DNA of 13,195 nucleotides from NCBI GenBank assembly GCA_964648985.1, contig CAZYMS010000028.1:1-13195 (forward strand), in the 5' to 3' direction. Positions 6,135-12,655 of the stretch are shown piece by piece. Within the stretch, counting starts at the first letter, position 1. The number at the start of each line of letters is the position of its first letter. Made by a program: the position numbers and the translations under genes. The notes under the pieces were generated by a model, which worked only from the letters and a program-made list of their open reading frames with translations, made no database searches and was not told the origin of the DNA. The DNA is from JAEUSE01 sp964648985 (GTDB lineage: Bacteria > Patescibacteriota > Doudnabacteria > UBA920).

Positions 6135-6329
6135 TTTGTGTTCTACGAGCGTCTAGTCGTAGACTCCAGCAAAGCGGCGTGGTGCAGACGCGCCGGTAAG
6201 GTGTCACTTTCGTCACATCTTAAGGTATGTACTTGAAAAAAATGTAACATTCAAGTAGGGGGAGTAGGATTCCCAGGTTAATGGTTCATTTTATGAACAA
6301 TTCACTTGGTACATCCTAGTTGTACATCC
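6135..6329 (-). ncRNA. Structured leader or small RNA upstream of the small-protein operon
   Basis: About 195 nt separate the predicted start (near 6330) from the first small ORF. On the minus strand it holds several potential stems. TAGGAT (near the 5' end) can pair with ATCCTA. There are hairpins GTTCAT-AAA-ATGAAC, TACTTGAA/TTCAAGTA with a 12-nt loop, and an imperfect stem with a GAAA tetraloop. A TCTACGA/TCGTAGA hairpin (6163-6157 with 6148-6142) lies next to the start codon. The loop of the last hairpin contains AGACGC, which is complementary to GCGTCT at 6191-6186, so a pseudoknot or alternative fold is possible. It matches no riboswitch, tmRNA, RNase P or SRP signature I know. It could be a cis-regulatory leader or an independent RNA. 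Confidence 0.45.
6309..6329. repeat. Direct repeat GTACATCC, two copies 13 bp apart
   Basis: Identical octamers at 6309-6316 and 6322-6329 are separated by TAGTT and overlap the predicted start of the minus-strand transcript. This placement fits a repressor site or RNA structure, but it may also be chance. Confidence 0.4.
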
Positions 6330-6335
6330 ACCAAC

Positions 6336-6364
6336 ATTATAATATATAAAAGCTTATATGTCAA
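6336..6364 (-). promoter_or_regulatory. Perfect consensus sigma70 promoter
   Basis: On the minus strand TTGACA (6364-6359), a 17-bp spacer and TATAAT (6341-6336) match the consensus at all twelve positions. It is the strongest promoter by sequence in the window and points at the structured leader and small membrane-protein ORFs. Confidence 0.88.
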
Positions 6365-6388
6365 CTTACGATAGACTTGCACACGTTC

Positions 6389-6397
6389 TGATATACT
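6389..6397 (+). promoter_or_regulatory. Extended -10 promoter of the AI-2E/Gmad2 unit
   Basis: TGATATACT is an extended -10 (TG, one base, TATACT) with a predicted start near 6404, about 64 nt before the ATG at 6468. No -35 stands out at 17 bp. It diverges from the consensus promoter at 6336-6364. Confidence 0.5.
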
Positions 6398-6467
6398 AGA
6401 TAAAGAGTTAAGTAATGAATTTCATCGCTAGCTTTTCGCCCACTATTTTTAAGTTTGCGCTTCACGT

Positions 6468-7499
6468 ATGCCTACCCAAAAACGCCTTCAAATTGTTAGC
6501 TTCCTTTTTATTCTGCTAGTTATGGCTGGCCTGATATTTGCTGTAGTACGGCCTTTTTTAAGCATACTAGTAGTTGGGTTCATTTTGTCGGTATTGTTCT
6601 ACCCAATACACGCCTGGTTTGAAAAGAAATTTGCTTCCAAAAGTTTAGCTGCACTGGCAACGGTGGGTGTAATTTTGCTTATAATCATTATTCCAGCCTT
6701 GTTTCTGGGGCAAGTACTGTTTACTGAAGCAGTAAACTTATACAACAATTTCAGACAAGGACAATTAGTTATTGATAAGGCGCAGCTCATTAGGGGTCTA
6801 CCAACACAAGTACAAGATTTTATACTCAGTGCTACTCAGGACTTAAACGCACTCGCTTCTAAGTTTACGGTAAATGCGTTCCAAACCTTCTCGAGTCTTG
6901 TTTCAAACTTGGCTGCATTTATTTTGTCGTTTTTTCTTACTTTGTTTACCACCTATTATTTTCTTAAAGACGGGTATCATTTTCAGCAGGTGCTCATGGA
7001 TGTCTCGCCCATAGATGATAACCAAGAGAAAATTCTTTTCACCAAAATCGCTAAGGCAGTTAATGGAGTCGTTAAGGGTCAATTTTTAACAGCACTTGTC
7101 CAGGGGGTGGTTGCTACTGCTGGGTTTGTAATGTTCGGTGTTCCGAATCCATTCATTTGGGGAATATTTACCATGTTCGCAGCGTTAGTTCCAACTGTAG
7201 GAACATCACTCGCAATTATCCCGGCAGTACTCTATTTGCTTATTACGGGACATGTGGGACAAGCTATAGGTCTTGCTATTTGGGGCGCGGTTGCAGTGGG
7301 TCTGATAGATAATGTTATTGGTCCGCGCGTGCTGGGACATACCACCAAAGTCCATCCTCTACTTATGCTTATCGCAGTGCTTGGCGGTGTGACCGCATTT
7401 GGGTTCCTTGGGTTTTTGCTTGGCCCCATTCTTATGGCCATATTCATAGCCATGATAGATATGTATAGAAAAGACTTTCAAAATTATTTGGACGCGTAA
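6468..7499 (+). CDS. AI-2E family transporter (UPF0118-type membrane protein)
   Basis: The protein is 343 residues, normal for the AI-2E transporter family (PF01594). Two N-terminal hydrophobic segments (about 8-50) and a third at about 60-85 precede a soluble stretch of about 90-145 with amphipathic helices. Further membrane segments follow, starting with FILSFFLTLFTTYYFLKDG. Family landmarks are FGVPNPFIWGIFTMFAALVP and the C-terminal HPLLMLIAVLGGVTAFGFLG followed by LLGPILMAI. Some members export autoinducer-2 and others move Na+/H+ or are uncharacterised, so the substrate cannot be read from the sequence. There is no clear Shine-Dalgarno site. The Gmad2 gene follows after 32 bp, probably in the same transcript. 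Confidence 0.93.
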   Translation: MPTQKRLQIVSFLFILLVMAGLIFAVVRPFLSILVVGFILSVLFYPIHAWFEKKFASKSLAALATVGVILLIIIIPALFLGQVLFTEAVNLYNNFRQGQLVIDKAQLIRGLPTQVQDFILSATQDLNALASKFTVNAFQTFSSLVSNLAAFILSFFLTLFTTYYFLKDGYHFQQVLMDVSPIDDNQEKILFTKIAKAVNGVVKGQFLTALVQGVVATAGFVMFGVPNPFIWGIFTMFAALVPTVGTSLAIIPAVLYLLITGHVGQAIGLAIWGAVAVGLIDNVIGPRVLGHTTKVHPLLMLIAVLGGVTAFGFLGFLLGPILMAIFIAMIDMYRKDFQNYLDA

Positions 7500-7531
7500 G
7501 TAAGCCTGCTTATTTTAAAACTTATACCCAT

Positions 7532-8089
7532 ATGCAAAAGAAGACTCTCCTCAGCATACTTATAGTAGTGGTGCTCCTTGCCGCAGCATTGGCCTATGTC
7601 TGGCATTTTGATGAATCAATAAAACAGCGGAAAGCGGGTACAGAGAGCAAGGGTGTTTATTCCTTTGAGGAGTGCGTTGCTGCAGGTAACCCAGTTATGG
7701 AGAGTTATCCGCGGCAGTGTGCTGCAGGTAAAATTACTTTTGTGGAAACAGTGCCAGAGCAAACAAATGCGGATGCTGTCGTATTTCAAAACATTCGTGC
7801 TAATCAAGGCGTAGAAAGCCCCCTTGAAGTTAGAGGTACTGCGCTCGGGTCATGGTTTTTTGAAGCAAATATTGGTCTCCGGCTTTTGGATGCAAATGGT
7901 AAGGAGGTGGCGCGTGGTCACGCAGAAGCTACGAGTGACTGGATGTCACCAAATCAAGTTCCGTTTAAGGGTACCATTACATTCACGCCCCCTACCACTG
8001 CTACAGGGTTTATTGAAGTAGAAAAAGATAATCCTTCTGACAAACGCGAGTTGGATTCCAGCGTAAGAATTCCTGTTCGTTTCAAGTAA
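7532..8089 (+). CDS. Membrane-anchored Gmad2 immunoglobulin-like domain protein
   Basis: The 185-residue protein has a membrane anchor at about residues 6-24. A short cysteine module follows at about 44-72, SFEECVAAGNPVMESYPRQC plus a tail; Cys48 and Cys63 could form a disulfide. Residues about 86-184 form a Gmad2-type immunoglobulin-like domain (PF10648) with SPLEVRGTALGSWFFEANIGLRLLD, a PFKGTITF strand and a closing SVRIPVRF. Such domains lie outside the membrane and probably bind surface partners or polysaccharide; the ligand is unknown. The cysteine module followed by a Gmad2 domain is, from memory, common in Patescibacteria. It lies 32 bp after the AI-2E gene, has no own promoter that I can see and ends in a strong terminator. 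Confidence 0.88.
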   Translation: MQKKTLLSILIVVVLLAAALAYVWHFDESIKQRKAGTESKGVYSFEECVAAGNPVMESYPRQCAAGKITFVETVPEQTNADAVVFQNIRANQGVESPLEVRGTALGSWFFEANIGLRLLDANGKEVARGHAEATSDWMSPNQVPFKGTITFTPPTTATGFIEVEKDNPSDKRELDSSVRIPVRFK

Positions 8090-8099
8090 ATATATATTT

Positions 8100-8131
8100 A
8101 AATAAACCGCGAGAGTTATCGCGGTTTATTT
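8100..8131. terminator. Bidirectional terminator between convergent genes
   Basis: A perfect 13-pair stem (AAATAAACCGCGA, 8100-8112, with 8119-8131) encloses the loop GAGTTA. AT-rich ends on both sides allow use in both directions. The stop codon of the minus-strand synthase-like gene (8128-8126) lies inside the stem, so its transcript ends almost at the last codon. Confidence 0.88.
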
Positions 8132-9643
8132 AGTTGCGATATCACGAACGAGTAACCACTCAAGAGGTGCTTTGTCATCTGTAAGCACGCTCTTAGCAGA
8201 GTCGTGCCTATATTCGGTTGCTATTTGGGACAGAAAGCCGGCAGCTGCGGTGAATTCATCCGGTATTTTTTCCGAGATAAGGAGCTTTGAGAAGTCTAAT
8301 TTTTGCTGGCTCATAACCGCTAAGTGGCTCGCATTCCTTCTGTGTTCAAGTTCCATTTCATATACGTGAGGAAACACAGAACTTTCAGTGTTGGCTATGG
8401 TGCTCGCGAGAGAATTTTGTCTGCTGCCAATGGCAGCAATGTTCATGGCAGCAATGCCAGTTGCAGTAAGGTGGCTCTGTACCTCTTTCCAAAATTCTTG
8501 TGTTGTAAGAGCCCACGGTATTTGTAATTCGTTTTGATAGGCGTCTACATAGATAAAGTCGTATGTATCTTTAGATTGATTTAGAAAAAGTCTGCCGTCT
8601 TGGTTGTATATGGTAAGGGGTATATTTTTTATACCCATAAATTGTTTTGCAAGTTGTATGGAAGTTTGGTCTATCTCCACTGCGTCTATCTGTATACTGT
8701 TTCCGTAGAGCGTATGTAGTTGCCGTGGAATGGTTCCACCCGCAAGACCAATTATGAGTGCGCGTTTTGGGCTGGAGTCTTCAAGATCTAGGAGTGTGGG
8801 TAGTAAACTGGCGTAGTCGTAATACAGGCCCGTAAATAAAGAATTTTTGGTGTACACCGACTGCACGCCAAAACCTGCATCGAACTGCATATGCCGTGTT
8901 CCTGCTACTGGCTCGGTTATGGCTATGTATTGATAGGTGGACTCGGCCTCTGCAAGGGTAGCTTTGCGAGGAGCTGAAATTATGCTGCTACCTCCTATTA
9001 TGGAGATAATAAGTAATATGGTGCCAATTTTTTGTTTTCTACGTATGCCTGGTAGACCTGTAAGGATAAGCGCAGAACCAAATGAAACTATAGTGTACCG
9101 GGTGCCAATACTAGGTATCAGTACGAGAGTGGGTAGAAATGTACCCATAAGTGCACCCAACGTAGAAATGGCAAATAATTGTCCGGAAGTAGACCCGACA
9201 TGCCCTAATTTTTTTGTTAGTAGGGAAAGTAGGTATGGGCTAACACACCCCAGTAAAAATACAGGCAATCCAAATAGCAATAGGCTCGCAAGCACCGATC
9301 CGCCTATAAGAAACAAGCCAACATGCTGAGTAGCAAGCTGCGTAGAAAGCATGGTAAGGAAGCCGGGTGCGAATAAGGGTATGCAAAGGGTGAGTACTCC
9401 ACTTGCGAGTACAATGCGGAGTAATATATGTTCCGAAAGATCTTTTTCTGCAAGCTTTCCGCCAACAAAGTATCCTGCAGAGAGGGCAAGCAGCACCACA
9501 CCAATAATGCTGCTCCACACAACGGTAGATGAACCGAAGTGGGGGGCTAGCAATCGCGAAGCAGATATTTCTAGGCCAAGTCCGGCCGCACCCGTTATAA
9601 ACGACACCCACAACCAAAATAGTTTTTTCTCAAATAGTTTCAT
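8126..9643 (-). CDS. Membrane protein fused to a spermidine-synthase-like domain
   Basis: The 505-residue protein has an N-terminal half with about seven membrane helices (residues about 8-226). They start with FITGAAGLGLEISASRLLAPHFG, an opening typical of fused MFS/spermidine-synthase proteins. The C-terminal half is a Rossmann domain: ALIIGLAGGTIPRQL as the nucleotide loop, DAVEID as the acidic strand end, QDGRLFL, YDFIYVDAY, and the family-like ending LTDDKAPLEWLL. Soluble relatives transfer aminopropyl groups from decarboxylated S-adenosylmethionine. Membrane fusions like this are mostly untested, so polyamine synthesis should not be assumed. An extended -10, TGCTAAAAT (9658-9650), puts the transcript start on the A of the ATG at 9643, which suggests a leaderless mRNA and explains the missing Shine-Dalgarno site. 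Confidence 0.9.
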   Translation of the reverse strand: MKLFEKKLFWLWVSFITGAAGLGLEISASRLLAPHFGSSTVVWSSIIGVVLLALSAGYFVGGKLAEKDLSEHILLRIVLASGVLTLCIPLFAPGFLTMLSTQLATQHVGLFLIGGSVLASLLLFGLPVFLLGCVSPYLLSLLTKKLGHVGSTSGQLFAISTLGALMGTFLPTLVLIPSIGTRYTIVSFGSALILTGLPGIRRKQKIGTILLIISIIGGSSIISAPRKATLAEAESTYQYIAITEPVAGTRHMQFDAGFGVQSVYTKNSLFTGLYYDYASLLPTLLDLEDSSPKRALIIGLAGGTIPRQLHTLYGNSIQIDAVEIDQTSIQLAKQFMGIKNIPLTIYNQDGRLFLNQSKDTYDFIYVDAYQNELQIPWALTTQEFWKEVQSHLTATGIAAMNIAAIGSRQNSLASTIANTESSVFPHVYEMELEHRRNASHLAVMSQQKLDFSKLLISEKIPDEFTAAAGFLSQIATEYRHDSAKSVLTDDKAPLEWLLVRDIATK

Positions 9644-9649
9644 AAGTTT

Positions 9650-9658
9650 ATTTTAGCA
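9650..9658 (-). promoter_or_regulatory. Extended -10 of the synthase-like gene (leaderless)
   Basis: On the minus strand TGCTAAAAT ends exactly seven bases before the A of the start codon at 9643. No -35 is evident. Confidence 0.6.
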
Positions 9659-9668
9659 TGTGTGTACA

Positions 9669-9677
9669 TGGTACTAT
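9669..9677 (+). promoter_or_regulatory. Extended -10 of the transglutaminase-like gene (leaderless)
   Basis: TGGTACTAT is an extended -10 whose last base lies seven positions before the A of the ATG at 9684, which supports that start over GTG 9660 and ATG 9678. Confidence 0.5.
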
Positions 9678-9683
9678 ATGTAT

Positions 9684-10313
9684 ATGCAACAGCTTCCCAG
9701 GTCCATGCAAGCACTCTATAAGAGATTGGATACGCCAAGTAAGATCCAGTCTTTTGTAAACGCACTTCCAGCAAATTTTGAGCAAGAAGGCGAAACGTAT
9801 ATGTCACCGGCAAGAACGCTCAGAGAACATAAAGCACATTGTATGGAAGGTGCACTGTTGGCTGCCTCGATTTTAAAGTATCATGGACGGAAGCCGCTTA
9901 TCATGGATTTGCGAGCGAAGAAACCAGACCAGGATCATGTAGTGGCATTGTTTAGAGTAGGGAAGTGTTGGGGTGCAATTAGTAAAACTAACCATGCGGT
10001 ACTTAGGTACCGTGAGCCAATATACAAGACTCTCCGTGAGCTTGCGCTATCTTACTTTCACGAATATTTCGATAATAAAACTGGTAATAAAAATTTGCGC
10101 GAATATTCCGTTGCCTTCAATCTTGAGAAGTTTAATCCCATAGACTGGGAGACAACAGAAAAAGATTTGTGGGATATTGTCGATTGCCTAGACAACTCAA
10201 AACACTATTTTTTAATTAGTAAAAAACAAGAGAAATTTTTACGCAAAGCCGAACCTATAGAAATAAAAGCCGGCGAGATTACTCAGTGGAGTAAAAATCG
10301 ACGGCTGGTTTAG
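9684..10313 (+). CDS. Transglutaminase-like superfamily protein
   Basis: From ATG 9684 the protein has 209 residues. It resembles a conserved bacterial transglutaminase-like family. A Cys in HKAHCMEGALLAASILKYHG (Cys53) is the likely nucleophile. The usual LIMDLRA and DHVVALF follow (His85 a candidate catalytic residue), then WGAISKTNHAVLRYREPIYK and TLRELALSYFHEYF. Family members have a papain-like Cys/His/Asp fold, but most are uncharacterised; protein cross-linking activity is not implied. No signal peptide is visible, so it is probably cytoplasmic. Its stop at 10311-10313 abuts the stop of the convergent gene at 10316-10314 with no base between them and no terminator. The start choice rests on the -10 spacing; ATG 9678 remains possible. 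Confidence 0.83.
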   Translation: MQQLPRSMQALYKRLDTPSKIQSFVNALPANFEQEGETYMSPARTLREHKAHCMEGALLAASILKYHGRKPLIMDLRAKKPDQDHVVALFRVGKCWGAISKTNHAVLRYREPIYKTLRELALSYFHEYFDNKTGNKNLREYSVAFNLEKFNPIDWETTEKDLWDIVDCLDNSKHYFLISKKQEKFLRKAEPIEIKAGEITQWSKNRRLV

Positions 10314-10712
10314 TTAGCTGGTAAGGGTTGTGACAGAATCTGCCCACCAGTGCCAGAGTGCGAGCAAGAGTGCTTTTTCCGCTGGTGTGTCAATATTGTG
10401 ACCTGACCAGTGCCGGCCTTCATCTGGGCTTCCGCCATCTACCGCAAGCCAACATCCTGTTTGCGGAGATGAGATGTTAATTTGCACAAGACCTTTCGTC
10501 TCGTCGAATAGCAACAGTTCGCCTGGCGGCTGTGCTCCGGCGTGTTTCACTACCTCCAATGCTTGCTCTCGAATCTTGCCCTTATCGTAGACCTCCAGGA
10601 ATTTTTGGCTCCTTCTTTCAAATGCAGGACTCGTATAGATTGAGAAGCAGTGGCCAGACTGACCCGGTTGGCAAAGCATAGCATCAATACTCCAATATAG
10701 TTCTTTGTTCAT
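10314..10712 (-). CDS. Unknown 132-residue protein
   Basis: I do not recognise this protein. The start is very well supported: AAGGAGG (10724-10718) lies 5 nt before the ATG, and TATACT (10737-10732) is a plausible -10 giving a 13-nt leader. The product looks cytoplasmic and mixed alpha/beta. Visible features are SGHCFSIYTSPAFERRSQKF, a strand pair GELLLFDE and GLVQINIS, a glycine-rich GCWLAVDGGSPDEG, and a tryptophan-rich C-terminal helix, ALLLALWHWWAD. It has three cysteines with no CxxC motif. It converges on the transglutaminase-like gene with directly adjoining stop codons, so read-through antisense transcription between the two is likely. Confidence 0.75.
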   Translation of the reverse strand: MNKELYWSIDAMLCQPGQSGHCFSIYTSPAFERRSQKFLEVYDKGKIREQALEVVKHAGAQPPGELLLFDETKGLVQINISSPQTGCWLAVDGGSPDEGRHWSGHNIDTPAEKALLLALWHWWADSVTTLTS

Positions 10713-10731
10713 TCGTACCTCCTTGGTCGGT

Positions 10732-10737
10732 AGTATA
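10732..10737 (-). promoter_or_regulatory. Possible -10 of the 132-residue protein gene
   Basis: TATACT on the minus strand predicts a start near 10725, directly before the AAGGAGG Shine-Dalgarno site. No clear -35 is present. Confidence 0.4.
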
Positions 10738-10797
10738 GAATATTTTTTTCTATAATTCTATATTTTGTTGGCCGTCTCTTTGTGATAGGCTATATAT

Positions 10798-11862
10798 ATG
10801 GCTTATCTGCTTGCACTAACCCTATTACTGGCNNNNNNNNNNNNNNNNNNNNNNNNNNNNNNNNNNNNNNNNNNNNNNNNNNNNNNNNNNNNNNNNNNNN
10901 NNNNNNNNNNNNNNNNNNNNNNNNNNNNNNNNCAGCCCATTGGCATTTTTATAATTTTGCGATATTTATTCTCTATTGAAAATCAAAAAGCAAAACTGGG
11001 AAATTTGTTTATAGGAGCGGCGTTGCTCTTTGTGGCTATTAGCGGGGTGTACGCCATAGTTCAATACTTCACTCTCATTGGTGTTCCAGAAGCCTGGTGG
11101 GGTAATAGCCAAGAACCTAAGCGCGCAGTCACTTTTTTTCTGCATCCAAATTTTTATGCACTCTTTGTAACACCGCTTTTGGCGTTTCTTATCCCGTTTG
11201 TAGTGACAAGTAACGAGTTGCAAGTAACAAGTAAAAGGTCGCCACTTTACACTCGCCACTTTACACTCGTTACTAAGGGCGCTTGGCTTCTCGGCGCCAT
11301 TGGCCTTTTCCTCTCCCTGTCCCGTGGTGGTTGGCTTGGTCTTGCAGCGGCAGGTGGGGTGTATGTACTTATTGCCGGTAATCGTAAATTACTTAAATCT
11401 ACTTTGGTGGTTGCTGTGGTCGCCGCCATTGTCGTCTTCAGTGTGCCAAATTTTAGATACAGAATATTATTGCCATTCCATGGAGAAAAATCGAGTGTGG
11501 CCAGGTTTTCGCTTTGGAATACAGGATGGAAAATGGTAAAAGATAGTCCTGTATTGGGTAAAGGTCTCTTGGGGTTTAGTAATAACTGGTATGCGTACAA
11601 CACCGATTCAGGCTTGCAACATTACCCAGCACCTCATAATATTGTTTTAAACTTTTGGATAGACACAGGGCTGCTGGGTTTGATGTCATTTTTTTGCTTG
11701 CTCATACTCGCAGCGGTCCGGTTTGTAAAAGAACGGAACAATATGTATAAGCTTGGCCTATTGCTTGCGTGTGTTGCGTTAGTCGTCCATGGTCTGGTCG
11801 ATATACCTTATTTTAAAAATGATTTAGCCTTGGTATTTTGGATGCTATTTGCGTTTATATAA
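10798..11862 (+). CDS. O-antigen ligase / Wzy-like membrane protein, interrupted by a sequence gap
   Basis: A multi-helix membrane protein of the O-antigen ligase/polymerase superfamily, which joins or polymerises lipid-linked glycans outside the membrane. Visible landmarks are FFLHPNFYALFVTPLLAFLI, LSLSRGGWLGLAAAGG, RFSLWNTGWKMVKDSPVLGKG, and the Wzy-type PAPHNIVLNFWIDTGLLGL, ending PYFKNDLALVFWMLFAF. Only MAYLLALTLLL precedes a run of 100 N, so the length before the gap is not reliable and a frame break cannot be excluded. The conserved parts suggest that several N-terminal helices are hidden. Bases 11208-11274 add an unusual repeat-derived loop. A TGA-TAGGCT element (10783-10791) may give a leaderless start. 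The TPR-like gene begins 11 bp after the stop. In a lineage without lipopolysaccharide the product may build a surface polysaccharide. Confidence 0.88.
   Translation: MAYLLALTLLLXXXXXXXXXXXXXXXXXXXXXXXXXXXXXXXXXXQPIGIFIILRYLFSIENQKAKLGNLFIGAALLFVAISGVYAIVQYFTLIGVPEAWWGNSQEPKRAVTFFLHPNFYALFVTPLLAFLIPFVVTSNELQVTSKRSPLYTRHFTLVTKGAWLLGAIGLFLSLSRGGWLGLAAAGGVYVLIAGNRKLLKSTLVVAVVAAIVVFSVPNFRYRILLPFHGEKSSVARFSLWNTGWKMVKDSPVLGKGLLGFSNNWYAYNTDSGLQHYPAPHNIVLNFWIDTGLLGLMSFFCLLILAAVRFVKERNNMYKLGLLLACVALVVHGLVDIPYFKNDLALVFWMLFAFI
10833..10932. other. Scaffold gap (100 N)
   Basis: Exactly 100 consecutive N are present, the usual placeholder for a gap of unknown size. It falls in the N-terminal coding part of the O-antigen-ligase-like gene, so downstream coordinates and that gene's length are provisional. 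Confidence 0.98.
11208..11274. repeat. 14-bp tandem units in inverted orientation inside a gene
   Basis: Two related 14-mers (11208-11221 and 11222-11235, both starting AAGTAAC) are followed by two identical 14-mers CGCCACTTTACACT (11240-11253, 11254-11267) in the opposite sense. The ends AGTAACGAGT (11209-11218) and ACTCGTTACT (11265-11274) are perfect reverse complements. The unit stays in frame and encodes a polar loop, about SNELQVTSKRSPLYTRHFTL, between two membrane helices. Confidence 0.8.
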
Positions 11863-11873
11863 TATTTAAATCT

Positions 11874-12575
11874 ATGACTACTATACGAGAATATATTGAT
11901 CAATCAGAGAAGCTCCGTGAGCAGGGCGCACTTTCAGATGCTTTAGTTTCCATTGATAACGCCATTGCCTTTGCCGGAGAAGAGGCAAATTACGTCGAGC
12001 TGCTCGAAGCAATGGCACATAAGCTTGAGATATGGAAATTCTTTCATACTAAAACACAGCAAGCTGTATTTTGGGAGCTCTTAAAAGGCGATGCTATAAC
12101 TGGTCTGCATATTGCAGAGGCATATAATATTCATGGTCATCCGCGAGCAGTTATGCTTCTTCGCCGCGGTACCTATGATATGTTTCATAAGAATTATAAT
12201 TCGGCAGTTGAATGGTTCAAAAAAGCTTATTCTGCGTTACCTGCGAGTGAGCAGACAGGTACTCGCGCTGAATTTTTGGGACACTTGGGTGAAGCAGAGG
12301 GGAGTACAGGTAATGAAGAGGGGGTCGCACATTTAGAACAGGCCCTTGCCGAAGTGAAAGCTTCTACAGATATTAGGCCTTTTCACAAGATGGTTATAGA
12401 GTCAGGTATTCACCTTCGTGCGGCCAGAGTACTCATGGTGCTACACCGTGAAAGAGATGCTTGGGTTCATTGGGAACAGGCAAAAAATATCTCCGAAATT
12501 TTATCAAAGGAACACAACATGCCTGCTCGTTTAGCACAATGCCACAAATTTGCCGAAGCATTCAATCTTTTTTAA
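11874..12575 (+). CDS. TPR-like helical repeat protein
   Basis: The 233-residue protein starts at the ATG at 11874. Codons upstream overlap the preceding gene's end and are rejected. It is built of helix pairs resembling tetratricopeptide repeats. Examples are EKLREQGALSDALVSIDNAI (about 10-29), YDMFHKNYNSAVEWFKKAYS (about 101-120) with the canonical TPR spacing of aromatic and Ala positions, LGEAEGSTGNEEGVAHLEQA, and RVLMVLHRERDAWVHWEQAK near the C-terminus. TPR proteins act as scaffolds; no partner can be named. No signal peptide or membrane segment is present. It starts 11 bp after the O-antigen-ligase-like stop, and a TATAAT (11858-11863) may also give it a nearly leaderless transcript of its own. 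Confidence 0.83.
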   Translation: MTTIREYIDQSEKLREQGALSDALVSIDNAIAFAGEEANYVELLEAMAHKLEIWKFFHTKTQQAVFWELLKGDAITGLHIAEAYNIHGHPRAVMLLRRGTYDMFHKNYNSAVEWFKKAYSALPASEQTGTRAEFLGHLGEAEGSTGNEEGVAHLEQALAEVKASTDIRPFHKMVIESGIHLRAARVLMVLHRERDAWVHWEQAKNISEILSKEHNMPARLAQCHKFAEAFNLF

Positions 12576-12631
12576 GATAGTATGTCTGCACTTGATCGCA
12601 ACATCTTTTAGTGTAATGCAACTATTTAAAT

Positions 12632-12655
12632 AAAATCCCGCCTTAGCGGGATTTT
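12632..12655. terminator. Bidirectional terminator between the TPR gene and fur
   Basis: A ten-pair stem, AAAATCCCGC (12632-12641) with GCGGGATTTT (12646-12655), encloses the loop CTTA. T tracts follow on both strands. The fur stop codon (12645-12643) lies in the loop and the edge of the stem. Confidence 0.93.

Noticed and set aside
6143..6250. A 35-codon minus-strand ORF (starting MLHFFQVHTLRCDESDTL) ending 8 bp before the small-protein start
   Set aside because: No Shine-Dalgarno site, mixed arginine/histidine-rich composition typical of translated non-coding sequence, and it runs through the predicted stems. It could still be a leader ORF, so it should be tested together with the RNA.
6415..6516. 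Short plus-strand ORF beginning MNFIASFSPTIFKF, overlapping the AI-2E start in another frame
   Set aside because: Weak ribosome site and no support beyond an open frame; it ends inside the AI-2E gene.
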